Shown here: one piece after another, positions 58,401-64,000 of the stretch
Position numbering within the stretch: position 1 is the stretch's first letter
Layout: each line of letters starts with the position of its first letter
Made by a program: the position numbers and the translations under genes
Assembly: GCF_034140825.1 (NCBI RefSeq)
Contig: NC_089036.1
Location: 1,569,001 to 1,633,000 of the forward strand
Length of the DNA stretch: 64,000 nucleotides
Reading direction: 5' to 3'
Origin: Oryza sativa Japonica Group
Taxonomy: Eukaryota; Streptophyta; Magnoliopsida; Poales; Poaceae
The notes under the pieces: model-generated
Seen by the model: the letters and a program-made list of their open reading frames with translations, nothing else
The model's database searches: none
What the model was told of the DNA's origin: nothing

Positions 58401-61400
58401 CTTCAGCGACTTAAATCAAGAAGATAGTATCGTGGCAAGTAAACAACTTGAGACAGAACTAGCAGAAGAGGCTGCTGCCTTTAGTAACTTAGATCAAGAA
58501 GGTGGTATAGCAGACAGTGAATCACAAGTGGCAGACCTAGAAGAGGCAAAGGAAATTGAAGCCACTGAAACTGAAGAAATCACCCACCAACCCCCTGCTG
58601 CTGTTTCCACAGAACTGCCAAAAGAAGATAATTCAACAAGAAGTGAGCCACATAATGATGATATTCAGCATTCGCTGGAACAAGATTCAATTGAAGTGAA
58701 GGATACTGAAGCTGCTGAGATTCAAGAGATCTCCCAAGAAAGAACTATTGCTACTTCTAAGGAGGATGCTGTGGAAGATGATGGTACAGCAGAAGGACCA
58801 ACCTGTGTTTCTCAAGAAGTACAAGATGTAGAATCAGAAGAAGTCAAGGACACCGAACCTGATAATGTTGTAGAAGCATCCGATGTGGTAACTGTCGATG
58901 ACGAAGGACAAGAAAACAATGTGCTGACAAGTGAGAATATTGCGGAATTGCAACTGCAGGGTCTTGAATCAGAAGAAATCAAGAGCCCTGAACCTATTGA
59001 AACAGAGGCAGGTTTCCATACAAGCCATGCTGCTCCCTCTAATGATCCAGTTGAAGTGAATACAACAGCATGTGAGACACAGGACACGGAGTCAGCAGAA
59101 GAAATAAAGGAAACCGAAGGCACTAAAACTGAATCAATTCCCCAGGAAAGCAACATTTCTGTTTCTGAGGAATCTAATCCAGAAGATAGTATAACAGCAA
59201 GTGAAACAATTTCCAACACTCAAGAACTAACTATTGCAGGATCAATAGAGGCCAGTGAGGACAACATAGATACAAAAACTGGAGAAATCACTGATCAAAG
59301 TAATGAGGTTTTTGCTGGGGAGGCAGCTCAAGGAGATAACATACCTGAAAGTGTGTCAACTGCTGATACACAATCAATGCAGGAGCTGGAATCAGAAGAA
59401 ATGAAGAAACCTGAACTTGTTGATTTGAGTGGAACATTTCATCAAAAGGATGATGCCATCTCTCAGAAGCAAAACCAAGAAGATAATCCAACCACATGTG
59501 AGACGAATGAGATTGGATCAACCGAAGTGAGCAGTGTTGAAGCCTCTGAAGATCAAGCAATTGCCCACCAAAGTAATATTACTCAATGTGAGGAGCAAGC
59601 AACAGAAGAAAGTATTACAGAAAGTGAACCACAAATCTTAGAAATTGAATCAGTCCAGGATATGGAAGACACTGAAGCTACTGAACCTGAACTCGTTTCA
59701 GAGCAAAACATTGTTTCTACTTCTGAGGAGTCTGTTCCAGAAGAAAATGCTACAACAGAAGAACCTGCTTTTCATGACAGAGAAATACAAAATGATGGAG
59801 CAGAATTAACAGAGCAACATGATAGTGTGAAGGCCGAAGAATTACCCAACCAAAGCAGTGGGGCTATTGTTGAGGAGACAGCTCAAGAAGCCGATTTAGT
59901 AGCAGGTGAGCCAATCGATGATGTGCAAGAAAAGGATCTTGAACCAGAAGAAATAAGTAACACTGTAGATGGTGAAACAGGAGAAGCTTCCCATCAAACA
60001 CATGCTGCTGTTGAAGATAATTGGACAGGTGAGGTAGAGAGCAGTGTTGAAGCCTCTGAAGATCAAGCAATTGCCCACCAAAGTAATATTACTCAATGTG
60101 AGGAGCAAGCAACAGAGGAAAGTCTAACAGAAAGTGAACCACAAATTTTGGAAATGGAATCAGTCCAGGATATTAAAGACACTGAAGCTACTGAATCTGA
60201 AACCATTTTCCAGAAAAACATTGTTCCTACTTCCGAGGAGTCTGTCCCAGAAGAAAATGCTACAGCAAAAGAACCTGCTTTTGATGACAGAGAAATACAA
60301 AATGATGGAGCAGAATTAACAAAGGAACATGATGGTGTGAAGGACGAAGAAATACCTGATCAAAGCAGTGGGGCTATTGTTGAGGAGACAGCTCAAGAAG
60401 CCAATTTACTAGCAAGTGAGCCAACTGATGATGTGCAAGTAAAGGAGCTTGAACCAGAAGAAATAAGTAACACTGTGGATGGTGAAACAGAAGAAGCTTC
60501 CTGTCAAACACACGAGGTAGAGATGACAGAATCATCAGAACAGATGAAGGACACTGAACCTCCTGTACCTGAACCAGAATCATCAGAAGAGATGAGGGAC
60601 ACTGCACCAACTGTACCTGAACCAACACTCCAAGATAGCAGAGTTGCTAGTGTAGAGGAAATAGAAACACACAATAATGCAACAATTGAACAAAATGTTG
60701 GTTACCAGCAACTTCAGGAACAAGAATCAGTTGAATTCAAGGAAACTGAAGTTCTTGAACCTCAAGGAGTCATCCCCTCTCATAATGTTTCTAGCTCTGA
60801 GGAGTTCAATCCACAAGAGACTGTAACAAAAGAAGAACCAGGTTCTGACACTCAAGCAGAGGAATCACCAGTCGTAATTGAAGATACTGAAGATGTAAAT
60901 AACAGTGCTGCTCTTTCTGAGAAGATAGCTCCTGAAGAGCATGTACTAGCAACTGAGACAACTGTTGATACACCACCAGTTCAGGAGACAGAACTAGAAG
61001 AGAGACAAAATATTGAATCTGTTGAAGCAGAAGATAATATAGCAGCAAGTGGCCTTCCAGGAGAAGAGATAGACACTGAAGCCATAGAGATTGAATCAGT
61101 CCCTCATGAGAGCACCACCACAAGCGTAAAGGAACTCAATGAAGATGTGAAAAGCAATGTTGCTCTTGCTGAGGAGGCAGCTTCAGAAGAACATATACTA
61201 GAGACTGAAGTAACTGTTGATAAATCATCAGCGCAGGAGCCAGAACTAGAGGAAATCAAGAACACGGAGCCAGCTGAACAAGAACATAATATAACAGAAA
61301 CTGGCCTGCCAGAAGAAGAGATGAAGGACAATGAAGCCATGGAAACTGAAACAGTCCCTCATGATAGCAATATTGAAAGCATCAAGGAACTCAGAGAAGA

Positions 61401-63979
61401 TGATATCATAACAGCAAGTGCACTGGATGTTTATACTCAACAAATCCCAGAGCAAGAATCAGTTGAAGACATGAAGTGCACTGACACCACAGAACATCCA
61501 GGAGAAACCCCAGAAAGCATTGTGTCTACTTCTGACGAGCTTACTAAAACAGGAGAGATCACAACAGTAAAGGAGGCGACTTTTGACACTCAACAAGCGC
61601 AGAGTTTCACAGATCAAGAAACCGATCTCAGTAGTTCCTCCAATCCTGAAGAGGCAGTGCAAGAAAGTGACTTAGTCAAAAGTGAGCAGGAAACTGATGT
61701 TCAGCAAGAGCAAGAACTGGACTCCACAGAAGAAACCAAAGGCACTGAAGATTACCAGCAAAATGGAGTTTCTACCTGTGAGGAGTCAGTGACTGAGGTT
61801 GAGCCAAACGTTGATGATCAGCATGTGCAGGAGAATAAATCAGCGGTAGAAGTAAAAGAAAATGAAGATACAGAAACTGAAGAAATATCCAAGCAAATTA
61901 ATTTTACCACTTCTGAGAATGGAGCTCAAGAAAGCAGTGAACAAGAAGCCGACCAACCTTTTTATGTCCAACCCGTACAGCAGCTTGAATTAACCACAGA
62001 TAGCAAGGACAATCAACTCGTAGAGGCAGAAGAAACATCCAGCCAAAGCAACATTGTCACCCCTGAAGATCCAACTGCAGAAGATAGAGTTGCATATGAA
62101 ATTGACCCATCTGTTGATATTGATCAAGGGCATGAACTAGAATTAGTGGAAGAAGTCAAGGATACTGATGCCATTGAAGCTGAAGAAACCTCCCATGCAG
62201 GCCAAGCAGTTTCTTCAGCGGAGAAATTTTCAGAAAGCAATCTATCAGCTGTTGAGTTGACTCATGGTATTCAGCAAGTGCATTACTTGGAGACTATGGA
62301 AGAAATGAAGGGCACTGAAGGCACTTGTGATGAAGAAATCTGCTATGAACAGACAGCTACTTCAGAGGATCCATCTCCAACAGATAATGGAAAATCACTA
62401 CAAGATTATCATGTAGAATCAAATGAAGAAAATTTGGGTAATGGAATCGGCGATGTAATTTCAGTGCATGAAAAGATAGAAGATAATATACATGAGTCAG
62501 CAGAACTGAAGGTATGTTCAAATTAAGTATCAACCAATGCTTTTTCTCATCCATCTAAAATGTTTACAATACATAAAATAGTAATGCATATTTTAGGCAG
62601 TGCTAACTGCTAAATTTTATAAGGACTGACTTCTGAAGTAAATGATCACTAATGATGGTTTCCATGATTCACTTTAGACATTAAAATGAACAAACTTGGT
62701 ATATCTAACTTTGCCACAATGCTGTGTATAGTAGTACATTATTGGTTTGTTGGTTGAGTATATTGTCAGACAAGATGTATACCAAACAATACCAAGTTTT
62801 AAACTACTGGTTACAAACTGTTTAGTTAAATCAATATGGAAAGTTTGAGAAAACACAGAGGTTGTACATTAGAGTTCAAAAGCTGCAAAATAGACTGCAG
62901 GGTGAACAGAGGATGCATAAATATTTCTTGCCACGTTGAGTGAAAATTGCACTATATGATCAAAGTTATGAACTGCAAATTAAATTGTAAAAGAGTGTTA
63001 TATTTGAGTGCTATAATTGTACAAACCCCAGTAGTCTTTTTCTTTTAACTCGGACTTAAGGGGGCCGCTGCACCCAAGAGAGTTCTATCATTCTGAATTC
63101 CGAAATATGCATCTAGTTCTTTGAATTTTAGGACTTGCAGGACAACTCACTAGTGTATTTCATACAGGATGAAACATCTGAATTGGGTGAAAAAACTCAG
63201 ATCAGTGCGAACAGAATTGAGGAAAATGATGATCACATTTCTACTGAAGATACAGAAGAGACTTCCAACAATACAAATCTAGTCAAAGAAGGGCCAAATG
63301 AACATGGTTCAAGCCAGACATCAAATGTTCAAGATAATAAGCAACTTCATGATGTTGGACTTCAAACACAAGTTCGTGAAAGATCAGTGGATATTGGGCA
63401 ACAAGATGAGGACATGAAGAACGTTAACTTGGATCAACAGCAGAAGGAAGATGAAGAAATTGAGAAGCAGAAGGAAGATGAAGAAATTGAGAAGCAAAAG
63501 GAAGAACTCCAGACAGATGAACAGAAACATGATGACAAGAGGGTTGATTTCATCATAGACACACAAGTGGAGTCCATTGATGCATTTCAGGTGAATATCT
63601 CTGATACTAACTAATTTCATGTTCTATTTTCATCAAAATCTCTTGTAACCAGAAGCACGGTGAAAGTAAGTTACCATCCAATGAAATTTTGCAGGCTGAA
63701 CAAACAGATTCCGTGGTTACTGAAATGCTCAATGATGAAGTAACTCAACATGAACCCGAGGATTCCATCCCAAGAACTACAGATGCGATGGTTGAAAACA
63801 TTACGGAAATAAAAGAAGAGACTGAAGAAGAGAATGGACCAAATAGTGGTGGCACCTTAGAGGTTTCTGCCAAAAACTATAATGAAGATGTGCATGAGAA
63901 TACAGAAAAGGATGCAGTGGTAGAAAAAACTTCAAGTAGTGAACATGATGAAATAGCTGGTGAAATTAGAAATGAAGAG
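55418..63979 (+). CDS. Giant acidic repeat protein, 5' part; continues beyond the window
   Basis: Four exons are visible: 55418-55459, 56995-62511, 63132-63590 and 63695-63979, all phase 0, giving 2,101 residues before the window ends. The start MATEEEAREATDGQ joins EVQVEAATDLQAQLDSKLSS after a 1,535-bp intron. The first two junctions fit GT-AG well. The last donor (GAG then GTCAGT) is likely but its partner lies outside. The protein is extremely rich in Glu, Asp, Ser, Thr and Gln, has no hydrophobic segment, and repeats a loose ~45-residue pattern: EEIKDTEAxETEExxxQSN, A/S-x-SEE, EDNxTxSEP, DxQ. I do not recognise the family. It is probably disordered. Similar acidic repeat tails occur in plastid import receptors, chromatin and cytoskeletal proteins, but nothing here picks one. 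A folded domain, if any, should lie to the right of 64000. Confidence 0.85.
59531..60520 (+). repeat. In-frame 510-bp tandem duplication inside the acidic repeat gene
   Basis: GCAGTGTTGAAGCCTCTGAA occurs at 59531 and again at 60041, and the sequence stays closely similar for ~480 bp (170 codons). Both copies read SSVEASEDQAIAHQSNITQC, then TSEESVPEENAT, DREIQNDGAELT and EPEEISNTVDGET. Differences are scattered single substitutions, so the duplication is recent compared with the background repeat. Confidence 0.93.
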
Positions 63980-64000
63980 GTCAGTACAGAATTTCCATTG

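Noticed and set aside
61104-61340. Minus-strand open frames under the acidic repeat exon
   Set aside because: The Leu/Ser/Phe-rich translations are the expected antisense of GAA/GAG-rich coding sequence.

Overview
The window looks like nuclear DNA of a grass, almost certainly rice (Oryza). Genes have GC-rich first exons and AT-rich introns with plant GT-AG sites. Small Stowaway-like and Tourist-like MITEs are dense, and there are tRNA-derived SINEs. From memory, the gene order matches the short arm of rice chromosome 2 around PDX2. That placement is recollection, not a search. No virus-like element, CRISPR array or rRNA gene was seen.

Left part (1-17 kb), gene-dense. The window opens inside the 3' end of an alpha/beta-hydrolase gene (+). 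It converges on a two-exon SWIB-domain gene (-). Next come PDX2 (-), the glutaminase subunit of the vitamin B6 synthase complex, rebuilt here as 7 exons and 255 aa; a GH28 polygalacturonase (-, 5 exons including a 21-bp microexon, 508 aa); and a BOI/BRG-type RING ubiquitin ligase (-, 3 exons, 343 aa).

Middle part (17-33 kb), gene-poor. I support no protein gene here. It holds at least two SINEs, several MITEs, an AT microsatellite, a GA-rich duplicated block and an unusual field of about 30 copies of a GCAGTAAC-like word in both orientations, set in a longer degenerate repeat.

Right part (33-64 kb). A multi-spanning membrane protein of the rolling-stone/AIG1-like group (+, 8 exons) is followed by a small secreted cysteine-rich peptide (+), then an F-box gene (-) that is frameshifted and ends inside a MITE. 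A short spacer filled with TGGGCT repeats separates that F-box gene from a divergent HECT_2/UBE3D-like ubiquitin ligase gene (+). After a gap come a SIAMESE-related CDK inhibitor (-) and the 5' part of a very large acidic repeat protein (+, at least 2,101 aa, one exon of 5.5 kb) that runs off the right edge.

The genes do not form one pathway. Three of them (BOI-like RING, F-box, UBE3D-like) belong to ubiquitin-ligase families. The most unusual signals are the giant acidic repeat protein, the GCAGTAAC field, the TGGGCT array in the shared spacer and the cysteine-rich peptide. All exon borders were read by eye from splice consensus and reading frame, without transcript data.
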